Shown here in pieces: positions 1-10,527 of a DNA stretch of 64,000 nt. The translations under genes were made by a program, and so were the position numbers. The notes under the pieces are model-generated. The model had not been told where the DNA came from, did not search any database, and worked only from the letters and a program-made list of their open reading frames with translations. The first letter of the stretch is position 1; each line of letters begins with the position of its first letter. Where the stretch lies: positions 24,119,507 to 24,183,506 of the forward strand of contig CM046330.1 of assembly GCA_025403435.1 (NCBI GenBank), read 5' to 3'. The DNA comes from Artocarpus heterophyllus. Taxonomy: Eukaryota; Streptophyta; Magnoliopsida; Rosales; Moraceae.

Positions 1-1730
1 TCATGTAAAGATTGTTATGTTGTCTATATCCCTTTTGGGAGATGGTTTGTCTTGGCCATCGGAGTTGGACTCCGTGAATAGAAACATTGACGCGTTGTCA
101 TAGGTGACGATGTGTTGGATCGGGACATAAAGTGAATTGATTTGGATTAATAATTCTGTCTTGGCAAATCGATTCACTTTAGACAATCATTTGTATTGTA
201 TCTTAATCCTGAGATGAAAAATGGGCCCGTTGTCTCGATTTGTGTCTTTTGATGTACCAATGGGTGACTCCCACATCTCTATAGTGGCATGCATGCCGGT
301 ACGTTGGAGGCATGACTCTTGGTAGCGTAGACTTGTTATTCATAGATATGGAATCCATAGCTCCTCTTTAGGAGTAATGATATCCTCTTATATGCGTTGT
401 CCTGTAATTGGAAAACTGGAGCGCTCAACCATTTGGATACATAGGTGTAACCGAATGGTATACTATCTTTGGATGGTAAGTTTTCTAATGGTGAGACAAT
501 GGAACGTAAGATAGAAATAATCGGGAAGGTAAGACAGAACTTGTCCTTAAGCTGATTATGGATGATCATATGGGGATGCGATACACTATGATATGTCATG
601 GAGACTTAGCTTCACGAGCTTCGTAATTCTATAAAGTTCGAGAGTGCAGCTCCAAGTTTTTAGTGGAGTAGCGTTGGAGTTGATAATTGTGAAATGTATA
701 TCTGGGATATTGGGTTTCATAATTATCATGAGCTTGAACTTTATAGGTCCATTTTGGTCCCCTTTGCTAGCTCACAAAATCCTGTAACGACACGGCGTGC
801 TTTTCCAATAATTGGTGACTTATGTCGGATTTATCAGATTGGTTTAAAAGAATCAAATAATTCATGTCTGTTTATCGGTTGAATTAATTATGTAAGAAAT
901 TAGTTCAAGATGAACTTGTTGAATTATGGCGTTCGGATAATTCTTGTCTGTTTATCGGTTGTTTTAATTTTGGACAATTAGAACAAGATAAACTTGTAGA
1001 ATTATTGTGAATTGATTTATTTTCTTAGAGATTATCTTGATAAAGTTTGTTTTGATCAGATATCTTTTCTATTGGGCTATTTGAATCAAAACTGAGACTT
1101 TATCCTTTAGAATCTCGGGTGGAAAATAAAAGATTCGCGGAGATTTTTTCTCGGCAGTTCGGCATGCCGGATGACGTGTTCGGCCTGCCTATCACACAGT
1201 TCGGCATGCCGACCGCGACAGTTAAGATTACGCGTTTTTCACGCGTATCTTATCAGATATTGATCCGAACTTAATTCTGTTTCGATTTTTGAGACCTAAT
1301 CTGATATGGACTGACCCCAAGGACCAATAGGTATAAAAAGGGGGTGAGTCTAATGATTTACTTAGATCAATTTGAGAGATTAAGAGTGATACTCTTCTAG
1401 TGAGCATCTGAAAACTCCCTGAGAGCTTTTGTTCACAAATTACAAACACTAGCTTTGGGTTCTCTCTATTGGTTGGAAGGAGAGTCACCGGTGGAAGAGT
1501 TGTACGTGTGAGCCCACACTCACTCCGGTTGTGGATAGAGAATAGCAAAGAAGACCAGTTGGTTGAGGCTCTTCTGGAACGTTACTTCTCTACACAGGTC
1601 GTGGAGGTTCTTCGGCACACTGAGGTTAGTAAGATCTGTTTAATTTATACATATAACATGTCAAACTTGTGTTTTGGAAATTACTCTGATGAAAATTTTT
1701 AAAATTCCGCTGCGCACTTTGTTTCCAACA
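1..1730 (+). repeat. Copia A 5' LTR, first copy, truncated at left by the window edge
   Basis: Base 1 matches 8790 in the 3' LTR, so about 274 bp of the LTR start lie outside the window. The copy runs to the LTR terminus tttccaaca at 1722-1730. Short open frames inside it are LTR shadows that recur in every copy. It contains a GC-rich motif array at 1150-1213, a CCAAT sequence at 1324-1328 and a TATA box at 1332-1338. It is followed directly by a second, incomplete LTR copy instead of the primer-binding site. Confidence 0.9.
1332..1338 (+). promoter_or_regulatory. TATA box of Copia A LTR, first copy (with upstream CCAAT)
   Basis: TATAAAA lies four bases after a CCAAT sequence at 1324-1328. 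Equivalent sites occur at 2610-2617 and 10128-10135, and in reverse at 20999-21006. The repeated arrangement in every LTR copy supports it as the U3 core promoter. Confidence 0.6.
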
Positions 1731-3009
1731 TTCTAATGGTGAGACAATGGAACGTAAGATAAAAATAATCGGGAAGGTAAGACAGAACTTATCCTTAAGC
1801 CGATTATGGATGATCATATGGGGATACGATACACTATGATATGTCATGGAGACTTAGCTACACGAGCTTCATAATTCTATAAAGTTCGAGAGTGCAGCTC
1901 CAAGCTTTTAGTGGAGTAGCGTTGGAGTTGATAATTGTGAAATATATATCTGGGATATTGGGTTTCATAATTATCATGAGCTTGAACTTTATAGGTCCAT
2001 TTTGGTCCTTTTTGCTAGCTCACAAAATCTTGTAACGACACGGCGTGCTTTTCCAATAATTGGTGACTTATGTTGGATTTTTCAGATTGGTTTAAAATTT
2101 GTAAGAATCAAATAATTCATGTCTGTTTATCGGTTGAATTAATTTTGTAAGAAATTAGTTCAAGATAAACTTGTTGAATTATTGCGATCAGATAATTCTT
2201 GTCTGTTTATCGGTTGTTTTAATTTTGGACAAATTAGAACAAGATAAACTTGTAGAATTATTGTAAATTGATTTATTTTCTTAGAGATTATCTTGATAAA
2301 GTTTGTTTTGATCAGATAACTTCTCTATTGGGTTATTTGAATCAAAATTGAGACTTTATCCTTTAGAATCTCGGGTGAAAAATGAAAGATTCGCGGAGAT
2401 TTTTTCTCGGGAGTTCAGCCTGCCGAATGACGTGGTCGGCCTGTCGAACTGGCCTATTCGGCCTTCCGATCAGAATGTTCGGCCTGCCAATCAGTAGAAG
2501 ATAAGATTATGCATTTTCACACGGATCTTATCAGATATTGATCCGAACTTGATTCTGTTTCGAGTTTTTGAGACCTAATCTGATATGGACTGACCCCAAG
2601 ACCAATAGCTATATAAAGGGAGTGAGTCACATGATTTACTCAGATCAATTTGAGAGATTAAGAGTGATACTCTTCAAGTGAGCATCTGAAAACTCCCTGA
2701 AAGCTTTTGTTTACAAATCACGAACACTAGCTTTGGGTTTTCTCTATTGGTTGGAAGGAGAGTCACCGGCGGAAGAGCTGTACGTATGAGCCCACACTCA
2801 CTCTGGTTGTGGAAAGAGAATAGCAAAGAAGACCAGTTGGTTGAGGCTCTTTTGAAACGTTACTTCTTTACACAAGTTGCGGAGGTTCTTCGGCACACTG
2901 AGGTTAGTAAGATCTGTTTAATTTATACATATAACATGTCAAACTTTTCTTTTGAAAATTACTTTGATGAAAATTTTTTAAAATTCCGCTACGCACTTTG
3001 TTTCCAACA
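1731..3009 (+). repeat. Copia A 5' LTR, second partial copy (last 1.26 kb of the LTR)
   Basis: The sequence restarts at ttctaatggtgagacaatgg, which matches 483 in the first copy and 9271 in the 3' LTR. It then runs to the LTR end tttccaaca at 3009 and to the primer-binding site. It includes the GC array (2412-2491) and the TATA box (2610-2617). It differs from the first copy at scattered bases, so it is an old tandem duplication and not an assembly stutter of identical sequence. Confidence 0.88.
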
Positions 3010-3010
3010 A

Positions 3011-3030
3011 TTGGTATCAGAGTCAAGGTT
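3011..3030 (+). other. Primer-binding site, initiator tRNA-Met type
   Basis: The sequence ttggtatcagagtcaaggtt follows the LTR end with one spacer base. It resembles the complement of the 3' end of plant initiator tRNA-Met (TGGTATCAGAGC...), with one mismatch. It marks the true boundary between LTR and leader in Copia A. Confidence 0.85.
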
Positions 3031-4650
3031 TTTACATAAATTTGTAATTTTGTGATCATGTTATATGCATAAATTTTGTGATCTTAATCTCTCCTATGCT
3101 TGAATTGAATTTTATAGAGAGATGACACTCTAGGTTTCTATATAATATATATGTTATCATGGATTATGTGGTGAATTTTTATTAATTAATTATGGTTGAT
3201 TAAATCATTATTTAATTATTTATTAATTAATTAATACCGGTTATGGTTCCTTAGAGGTTAGAATGTGTATCGAGGCTTTTCATGTAATTAGATGGCGGAC
3301 TATCATCTCCGTCTAGGAATTGTTATTTAATTTTTAATTTGTAAGAATTTTGTAATTAAATAATTGTTCAGAGAAGACGGAACGAGAAGTCAGATCTTAA
3401 AGATTGATGATGGTGCCTCCAGGTATTTCATGAGTCTTTAATTTTTATGTTTTTGAATTGTTGAAAATAAAATTGATGAATTGCATTAAAATTGTATTTT
3501 CTGGATTGAGGGTTTGTTGCTCAGTCGGCATGCCGGACCTCACAGTTCGGCAGGCCGAAGGTCACAAATCGACAGGCCGGATGTGTGGTCTGGTAGGCCA
3601 ACAGTGGGGCAGAAATTTTGGTGCTCTGTCGGCAGGCCGAACGTCCATGATTGGTAGGCCGAACATCCAGATTGGCCCGCCGACCGAGAGCTACCGGGTG
3701 TCCAGAAAAGGTGCAATTTTTCTGGTGCAGTTTTAATTTTATTTTTGGGATGATTTTGAGAAACATTAAATTTGGATACAACCGAAAATATAAAGTATTC
3801 GATTCACACAGGATTGAAGACTTGAAGATGGATATTACATGAAGAAGGATACAGCTTAAGGATTCAAGGATGAAGAATCGATAAATGTCTCGATTATTCT
3901 CTTGTAATCTTAGTTTTCTATTCTCCAGGGTGGAACCATAATATTACGGTTATTATTATTTTGCTTGTAGCTTTGCTTGATTGCTTTGCTTGTCTGCATT
4001 ATAATATGATTTACCATGTATATTGATAACATGTCATATAGAATAGGGAGTACCGCTCATATTAAAATTGTTCATGCATGATTTTAAAATAAAACCTTAA
4101 CTTTAAAAGATTGAGTGGGAGAATGTTTTCAAAGAGAGGACCTAAGGCCTCCATCGTTGGTCCATAGGAAGAATATGGTGGTCCCGACCCCTAGGAAGGG
4201 ATTTCTATCATGTACCAGATTGGATCTCTGAAAGGATAAGGTATTTTAGTATGATTTATGGTTGCACACCCCTAGGTGGTGATTATAAATCATGGATAAA
4301 ATATTGAAACGGTGGTTAAACACTCACGTTAATTTTATTATTAACCTCCCTTAGGAGCTCTATTAATGAAATTAATGGCCAAAGAAACGATTATTAGTAT
4401 ATGCTGGATCATACGGGTCCTAGATGGCAGATATTAATCAGGAGGGAATCCGTGTTCCTGATTGAATTTGGCATGACTCCCCTAGGAGCTTGTTAAATTC
4501 TGAGTTGGGAATTATCATTGTAAGGTTGTGATATTTTCAAGGTTTTGACGCATAAACACATTTGTATGATTTTACATGATTGTGTTATCTTACTAATTAT
4601 TATATATGTTTGCTTATGTTTGGTATATGATTCTTTATTGTAGATTAAGA
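3031..4650 (+). other. Copia A untranslated leader (1.6 kb)
   Basis: A long noncoding leader between primer-binding site and gag. It is AT-rich apart from a GC-rich motif array at 3523-3685. No convincing coding frame is present, and the short open frames around 3458-3842 come from the low-stop GC array. The same leader is recognisable on the - strand at 29638-31414 and 33402-34278, and in part at 24894-25470. Confidence 0.8.
3523..3685. repeat. Array of near-palindromic TCGGC-NN-GCCGA motifs in the leader
   Basis: Seven variants of a 12-14 bp near-palindrome, such as TCGGCATGCCGG, TCGGCAGGCCGA and TTGGTAGGCCGAAC, are spaced mostly 20-24 bp apart in otherwise AT-rich DNA. Each usually carries two CpG sites. 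Similar arrays occur at 1150-1213, 2412-2491, 9952-10012, 21130-21205, 27917-28092, 30690-30902, 31931-31970, 33568-33775 and 38650-38728. Confidence 0.85.
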
Positions 4651-5465
4651 ATGTCTAAAAACGCTTTATCTTCAATACTTGACAAAAACCAATCAACCGG
4701 TGAGAATTACAACGATTGGAAACGGAACCTGGACATCGTCCTATCCTTTGAGAAACTGAAATATGTACTGACAATCCCTTGTCCTCCCGAGCCTACGGGA
4801 GACTCAAGTAATGAGCAATTCCAAGTGTACGATCGCTGAAAAGATGCTAATGATCAGGCCCGCTGCTATGTTATGGCTAGCATGAACAACATGCTACAGG
4901 CTCAACATCAGGATTATGAGACTGCAAAGTAGATCTTGGATAATCTTGAGGATATGTTTGGAGGCCAGGCCACAACAAAGCGGCAAGGGGCGCTTCAGAA
5001 ACTCTTAAACTCTAGACAGAGACTGGGGACATCTGTAAAGGAGCACATGATGTTGATCATGGGTTACCTCGCTGAGGCTCAAACCAATGGAGCCGACATC
5101 AATGCTGAAACTCAGATGACTATGGTCTTTGAGACTCTGTCTAAGGAATTTATTCCGTTTAGAGCTACCTTTAATTTAAGCAATAGACAGGATATGACCT
5201 TGACAGAACTGATGAAATAGTTACAAGAGTTTGAACTGCTGATTAGGGAGTCTCCTGCTGGTGGTGAGGCCAATGTGGTAGCTGCTTATGGTTCCAATCC
5301 TAACTCTGGGAATGGAAAGAAGCAACGGGCCAAGAGTGGGAAGTCATCTATTCTTGCTGCTACCAAGAGCAAGAAGAAGAAGAAGAAGAACTCAAAGAAG
5401 CTTAAGTGCTTCTTTTGTGGTAAGGTCGGGCATATAAAGAAGCATTACAAGGACTTCCTTTCCAA
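4651..5465 (+). pseudogene. gag: Copia A gag (capsid/nucleocapsid), broken
   Basis: The reading frame starts at ATG 4651 (MSKNALSS...). It shows the copia Gag region and a lysine-rich stretch, then a CCHC zinc knuckle reading [16 protein letters not shown], where the last cysteine is replaced by tyrosine. Gag packages element RNA in cytoplasmic particles. Three in-frame stops break it: TGA 4837-4839 (tryptophan expected from the - strand copy), TAG 4930-4932 and TAG 5218-5220. All three can be explained by C-to-T or G-to-A transitions. The - strand copy at 28942-29637 confirms the frame. Confidence 0.88.
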
Positions 5466-8400
5466 GGGAGGGATTCAAAGAAATGAGAAGTCTACTATGT
5501 GAAGACTTAACGCTTCGGATGGGCAATGGATCCTTGGTCTCAGTGGAAGCAGTGGGAGATGTCCATCTTTATTTTGATAATTATAGGAATTTAATTTTAC
5601 GAGATTGTTTTTATGTTCCTAAATTTAAAAGGAATTTAATTTATGTATCTTCTTTATTTAAAGACTCCTATGTGGTATCCTTTAATGAAAAAGTGGTGAT
5701 TCATAAAAACAAATCTTTTATTTGTTCTGGATGGATGCAAAGTAATCTATATTTTATCAAACCTAAGATGGACTTATTGCTTAATGCTGAGATAAATGAT
5801 AATGACTTAAAAAGACTTAAAACTTCTCACTCTAATAAGACTTATCTTTGGCATTTGCGCCTTGGCCATATTAACCTGAATAGGATTCAAAAGTTGGTAA
5901 GGGATGGACCTTTAAGTCACTTAAAGATGGAATCTATACCTCAATGTGAGTCTTGTTTGGAGGGTAAAATGACCAAAAGACCATACGGGTCTAAGGGCAA
6001 TAGGGCCGAAGGGGTTCTAGAACTTGTGCATAGTGATATTTGTAGACCGATGAACATCAGGGCACGAGGAGGGTATGAGTATTTTGTCACTTTTATTGAT
6101 GATTACTCAAGATATGGGTATGTGTACCTAATGCACCACAAAAACGAAACTTATGATAAGTTCAGGGAGTTCCGGGCTGAAGTGGAAAAGCAATTGGGTA
6201 GACCCATAAAGGCACTTCGATCTGATCGAGGTGGGGAATACCTTTCTGATGAGTTCTTGGGACACTTATTAGAGAATGAGATTTTATCCCATTTGACTAC
6301 GCCAGGCACTCTGCAGCAGAATGACGTAGCGGAGAGAAGGAATAGGACTTTGTTGGACATGGTTAGGTCCATGATGAGTTATTCATCATTGCCTTTATCC
6401 TTTTGGGGATATGCACTACAAACCACATGTTATCTTTTGAACAATGTTTCTTCAAAATCGGTACCTAAAACTCCTCACGAGTTGTGGACAAGACGGAAGA
6501 CATCCTTAAACCATATTTGCATATGGGGATGTCCGGCTCATGTCCTGTTTAAGGATCCGAATAAGTTGGAAGCACGTTCAGAAGTTTGCGTGTTTGTAGG
6601 ATATCCAAAAGGGACAAAAGGGGGTTATTTTTATAACCCAAAGGAAAATAAAGTCGTGGTTTCAAGTAATACAACTTTCCTTGAGGAGAGTTATATGGAC
6701 GACTTTAAACCTCGAAGCAAAGTGGTGCTTGAGGAGTTAAGGGGTGATTCGGTCACTATGGAGGTTCCAAACGAAACCATTCCGATCAGTGTAGAAAAAC
6801 CAAACAAACCTGAAGAACAACCTCAGGGCCTTCGGCGTAGTGGGAGGATCGGGCGTCAACCTGAGAGGTATATGTTCAATATGGAGGTCTTTTTGGCTGA
6901 GCCGGATGAACATGACTGGGATCCTTATACTTACGCAGAAGCTATGGAGGATATTGATTCAAGACTCTGGACAGAGGCCATGAACATTAAGATGAAGTCT
7001 ATGGAGTTTAATCATGTTTGGGAGCTTGTGGATCTTCCCGAAGGGGTAAAACCCATAGGGTGTAAGTGGATCTACAAGAGGAAAAGAGGAGTGGATGGAA
7101 AGGTCGAAACCTTTAAGGCTAGACTGGTAGCTAAGGGTTATACGCAAAAGGAAGGAATCGATTATGAGGAAACCTTTTCGCCTGTAGCCATGCTTAAGTC
7201 CATCCGGATTCTCTTGTCCATAGTTGCTGCTCTCGACTACGACATTTGGCAGATGGATGTCAAGACGGCTTTTTCTGAATGGCTATCTTGATGAGTCCAT
7301 TTATATGATACAACCAAACGGGTTCAAGGTCGCGGGTCAAGAGGGTAAGGTTTGTAAGCTGCTAAAGTCAATTTATGGACTTAAGCAGGCATCCCATTCT
7401 TGGAACATAAGATTTGATCAAGTGATCAAGACTTATGGGTTCTCACAAAATGTGGATGAACCATGTGTTTACAAACACATAAAGGATGGGAAGGTGGTTT
7501 TTCTACTGCTCTATGTAGATGACATTCTGCTAATTGGCAATGACGTTGGGCCGTTGTCATCGGTCAAATTATGGTTGACCAAGCAGTTTGACATGAAGGA
7601 CTTAGGCGAGGCTAATTTTGTTCTCGGTATCTAGATCTTTCAGGATAGGAAGAACAAAATGATATCTTTGTCTCAGGTCGGCTACATAGATAAAATTCTC
7701 AGGAGGTTTGCAATGCAGGATTCCAAGAAAGGTGGGCAACCATCTAGGTCTGGAATTACTCTTTCTAAGAAAGACTCTCCAAAGTCTTATGAAGAAAGAG
7801 AATACATGAAGAAGGTGCCCTATGCTTCAGCAGTGGGTAGTCTCATGTATGCCATGCTTTGCACACGATCGAATATTAGCTATGCGGTCAGGATTGTAAG
7901 TCGATTTTAGGCGGATCCAGGACCGAACCATTGGGTTGCGGTAAAGCATATTTTCAAGTACCTGAGAAGGACTCAAGGGTATATGCTTGTGTATTCGGGT
8001 GAGGATTTAACTCCTCTAGGATACACTGATTCAGATTTTCAATCCTGTTTGGATTCTAGGAAATCGATTTCGGGGTTTGTGTTTACTCTGGGTGGCGGTG
8101 CCATCAGTTGGATAAGTGCAAAGCAAGATTGCACTTTGGATTCAATGATGGAGGCCGAGTATGTGGTGGCTAGTGATGCTTTGAAAGAAACAGTGTGGCT
8201 CCGCAAGTTCCTTGGGGATCTTGAGGTAGTTCCTGGTATGGATAAAGCGGTATCACTGTACTGTGATAACAATGCGGAGGTAGCTAATGCTAAGGAACCA
8301 AGATTTCACAAGAAGAGTAAGCATATTGATCAGAAGTATCATGTGATAAAGGACTTCGTTGAGGGCGGGCATGTCACGGTGTGCAAGATCGCGTCAGAGG

Positions 8401-8501
8401 ATAATTTAGCTGATCCATTTACGAAGACACTTACTGGGAGAGTCTTTGAGAGGCATGTGGAAGCTACGGAGATGCAAAATTTGCTATATTTACTCATTTA
8501 G
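5466..8501 (+). pseudogene. pol: Copia A pol: protease remnant, integrase, RT, RNase H
   Basis: Order: a protease-end remnant; a pre-integrase zinc region ([13 protein letters not shown] with CESCLEGK); an integrase core with HSDI, SDRGGEY and the E of AERRNR as DDE candidates; RT with YVDD at 7512-7523; and RNase H ending near 8500. Relative to the - strand copy, about 104 bp holding the protease active site is missing at about 5472. RT is frameshifted by one extra T near 7270, inside 'DVKTAF'. TAG stops lie at 7632-7634 and 7908-7910. In the integrase, the G usually seen before VAERRNR is D. Not functional as it stands. Confidence 0.92.
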
Positions 8502-8515
8502 TGCAAGTGGGAGAT
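8502..8515 (+). other. Copia A polypurine tract
   Basis: tgcaagtgggagat lies directly before the 3' LTR start TGTTAGACATG. The same motif in reverse complement borders the Copia C 3' LTR at 22612. Purine-rich tracts here prime plus-strand DNA synthesis. Confidence 0.75.
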
Positions 8516-10527
8516 TGTTAGACATGTATGCCCTAAGGAGTAAAAATGTAATACATTTTTGGAGACATTTTTATCAATAAAGAATTTATTCATTTATATA
8601 TACCAAATCTTGTCCTATTTACGTTCATATGTGTTGAGTGTATGATAAGCAAACAGTAGTCTAAGACTGTCAGTCTAAACCTTAAGAATTGGGCATATGA
8701 TGGACTGATTATGCGGAAGACACGATTCTTAAGGTGATGGTCTAAAACATATGATCCGCAATCGAGGGAATAAAGTTGGACGCTTTATTCATGTAAAGAT
8801 TGTTATGTTGTCTATATTCCTTTTGGGAGATGGTTTGTCTTGACCATCGGAGTTGGACTCCGTGAATAGAAACATTGGCGTGTTGTCATAGGTGACGACG
8901 TGTTAGATCGGGACACAAAGTGAATTGATTTGGATTAATAATTCTGTCTTGGCAAATCGATTCACTTTAGACAGTCATTTGTATTGTATCTTAATCCTGA
9001 GATGAATAGTGGGCCCGTTATCTCGACTTATGTCTTTTGATGTACCAATGGATGACTCCCACATCTCTATAGTGGTATGCATGCCGGTACGTTGGAGGCA
9101 TGACTCTTGATAGCGTAGACTTGTTATTCATAGATATGGAATCCATAGCTCCTCTTTAGGAGTAATGATATCCTCTTATATGCGTTGTCCTGTAATTGGA
9201 AAACTGGAGCGCTCAACCATTTGGATACATAGGTGTAACCGAATGGTATACTATCTTTAGATGGTAAGTTTTCTAATGGTGAGACAATAGAACGTAAGAT
9301 AAAAATAATCGGGAAGGTAAGACAGAACTTGTCCTTAAACAGATTATAGATGATCATATGGGGATACGATACACTATGATATGTCATGGAGACTTAGCTA
9401 CACGAGCTTCGTAATTCTATAAAGTTCGAGAGTGCAACTCTAAGCTTTTAGTGGAGTAGCGTTGGAGTTGATAATTGTGAAATGTATATCTGGGATATTG
9501 GGTTTCATAATTATCATGAGCTTAAACTTTATAGGTCCATTTTGGTCCCTTTGCTAGCTCACAAAATCCTGTAATGACACGGCGTGCTTTTTCAATAATT
9601 GGTGACTTATGTCGGATTTATCAGATTGGTTTAAAATTTGTAAGAATCAAATAATTCATGTCTGTTTATCGGTTGAATTAATTTTATAAGAAATTAGTTC
9701 AAGATAAACTTGTTGAATTATTGCGATTAGATAATTCTTATCTATTTATCAGTTGTTTTAATTTTGTACAAATTAGAACAAGATAAACTTGTAGAATTAT
9801 TGTGAATTGATTTATTTTCTTAGAGATTATCTTGATAAAGTTTGTTTTGATCAGATAACTTCTCTATTGGGTTATTTGAATCAAAATTGAGACTTTATCC
9901 TTTAGAATCTCGGGTGGAAAATAAAAGATTCACGGATATTTTTTCTCCAGAGTTTGGCCTGCCGAATGATGTGGTCGGCCTGTCGAACTAGCATGTTCGG
10001 CCTGCCGATCAGCAGAAGATAAGATTACGCCTTTTCACGCGGATCTTATCAGATATTGATCCGAACTTGATTTTGTTTCAAGTGTTTGAGACCTAATCTG
10101 ATATGGACTGACCCCAGGACCAATAGCTATATAAAGGGAGTGAGTCACATGATTTACTTAGATCAATTTGAGAGATTAAGAGCGATACTCTTCAAGTGAG
10201 CATCTGAAAACTCCCTGAGAGCTTTTGTTTACAAATCACAAACACTAGCTTTGGGTTCTCTCTATTGGTTGGAAGGAGAGTCACCGGTGGAAGAGCTGTA
10301 CGTGTGAGCCCACACTCACTCCGGTTGTGGATAGATAATAGGAAAGAAGATCAGTTGGTTGAGGCTCTTCTGGAATGTTACTTCTCTACACAGGTTGCGG
10401 AGGTTCTTCGGCACACTGAGGTTAGTAAGATCTATTTAATTTATACATATAAGATGTCAAACTTGTGTTTTGGAAATTACTCTGGTGAAAAATTTTTAAA
10501 ATTTCGCTGCGCACTTTGTTTCCAACA
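8516..10527 (+). repeat. Copia A 3' LTR, complete (2012 bp)
   Basis: It begins TGTTAGACATGTATGCCC and ends TTTCCAACA, giving canonical TG...CA ends. It contains the GC array (9952-10012) and TATATAAA at 10128-10135. It is unusually long for a copia LTR. The base after it (10528) resumes Gypsy1 RNase H sequence on the - strand. Confidence 0.92.

Larger units (their letters stand above)
1..10527 (+). mobile_element. Copia A: Ty1/copia retrotransposon, left end cut by window
   Basis: A copia element on the + strand: LTR material (1-3009), tRNA-Met primer-binding site (3011), long leader, gag (4651), protease remnant, integrase, RT and RNase H (to about 8500), polypurine tract, and a complete 3' LTR (8516-10527). 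Domain order integrase before RT is diagnostic of Ty1/copia. It cannot encode a working product: gag has three stops, the protease core is deleted and RT is frameshifted. The right end abuts the interrupted RNase H codons of Gypsy1, so the element was inserted there. The left flank and its TSD copy lie outside the window. Confidence 0.93.

Noticed and set aside
336..599. Open frames on either strand inside copia LTRs (also 1626-1847, 9124-9387, 21771-22034)
   Set aside because: They recur as the same LTR segment in each copy, differ by frame-breaking changes, show no protein motif and lie outside the element's coding region.
3523..3685. Regularly spaced short repeats as a CRISPR-like array
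   Set aside because: Units are degenerate and near-palindromic, spacing is about 22 bp centre to centre with no true spacers, there are no cas genes, and the DNA is plant nuclear.
3458..3842. Overlapping open frames on both strands in the copia leader
   Set aside because: They come from the GC-rich palindrome array, which is poor in stop codons on both strands. No conservation of a frame in the - strand leaders.
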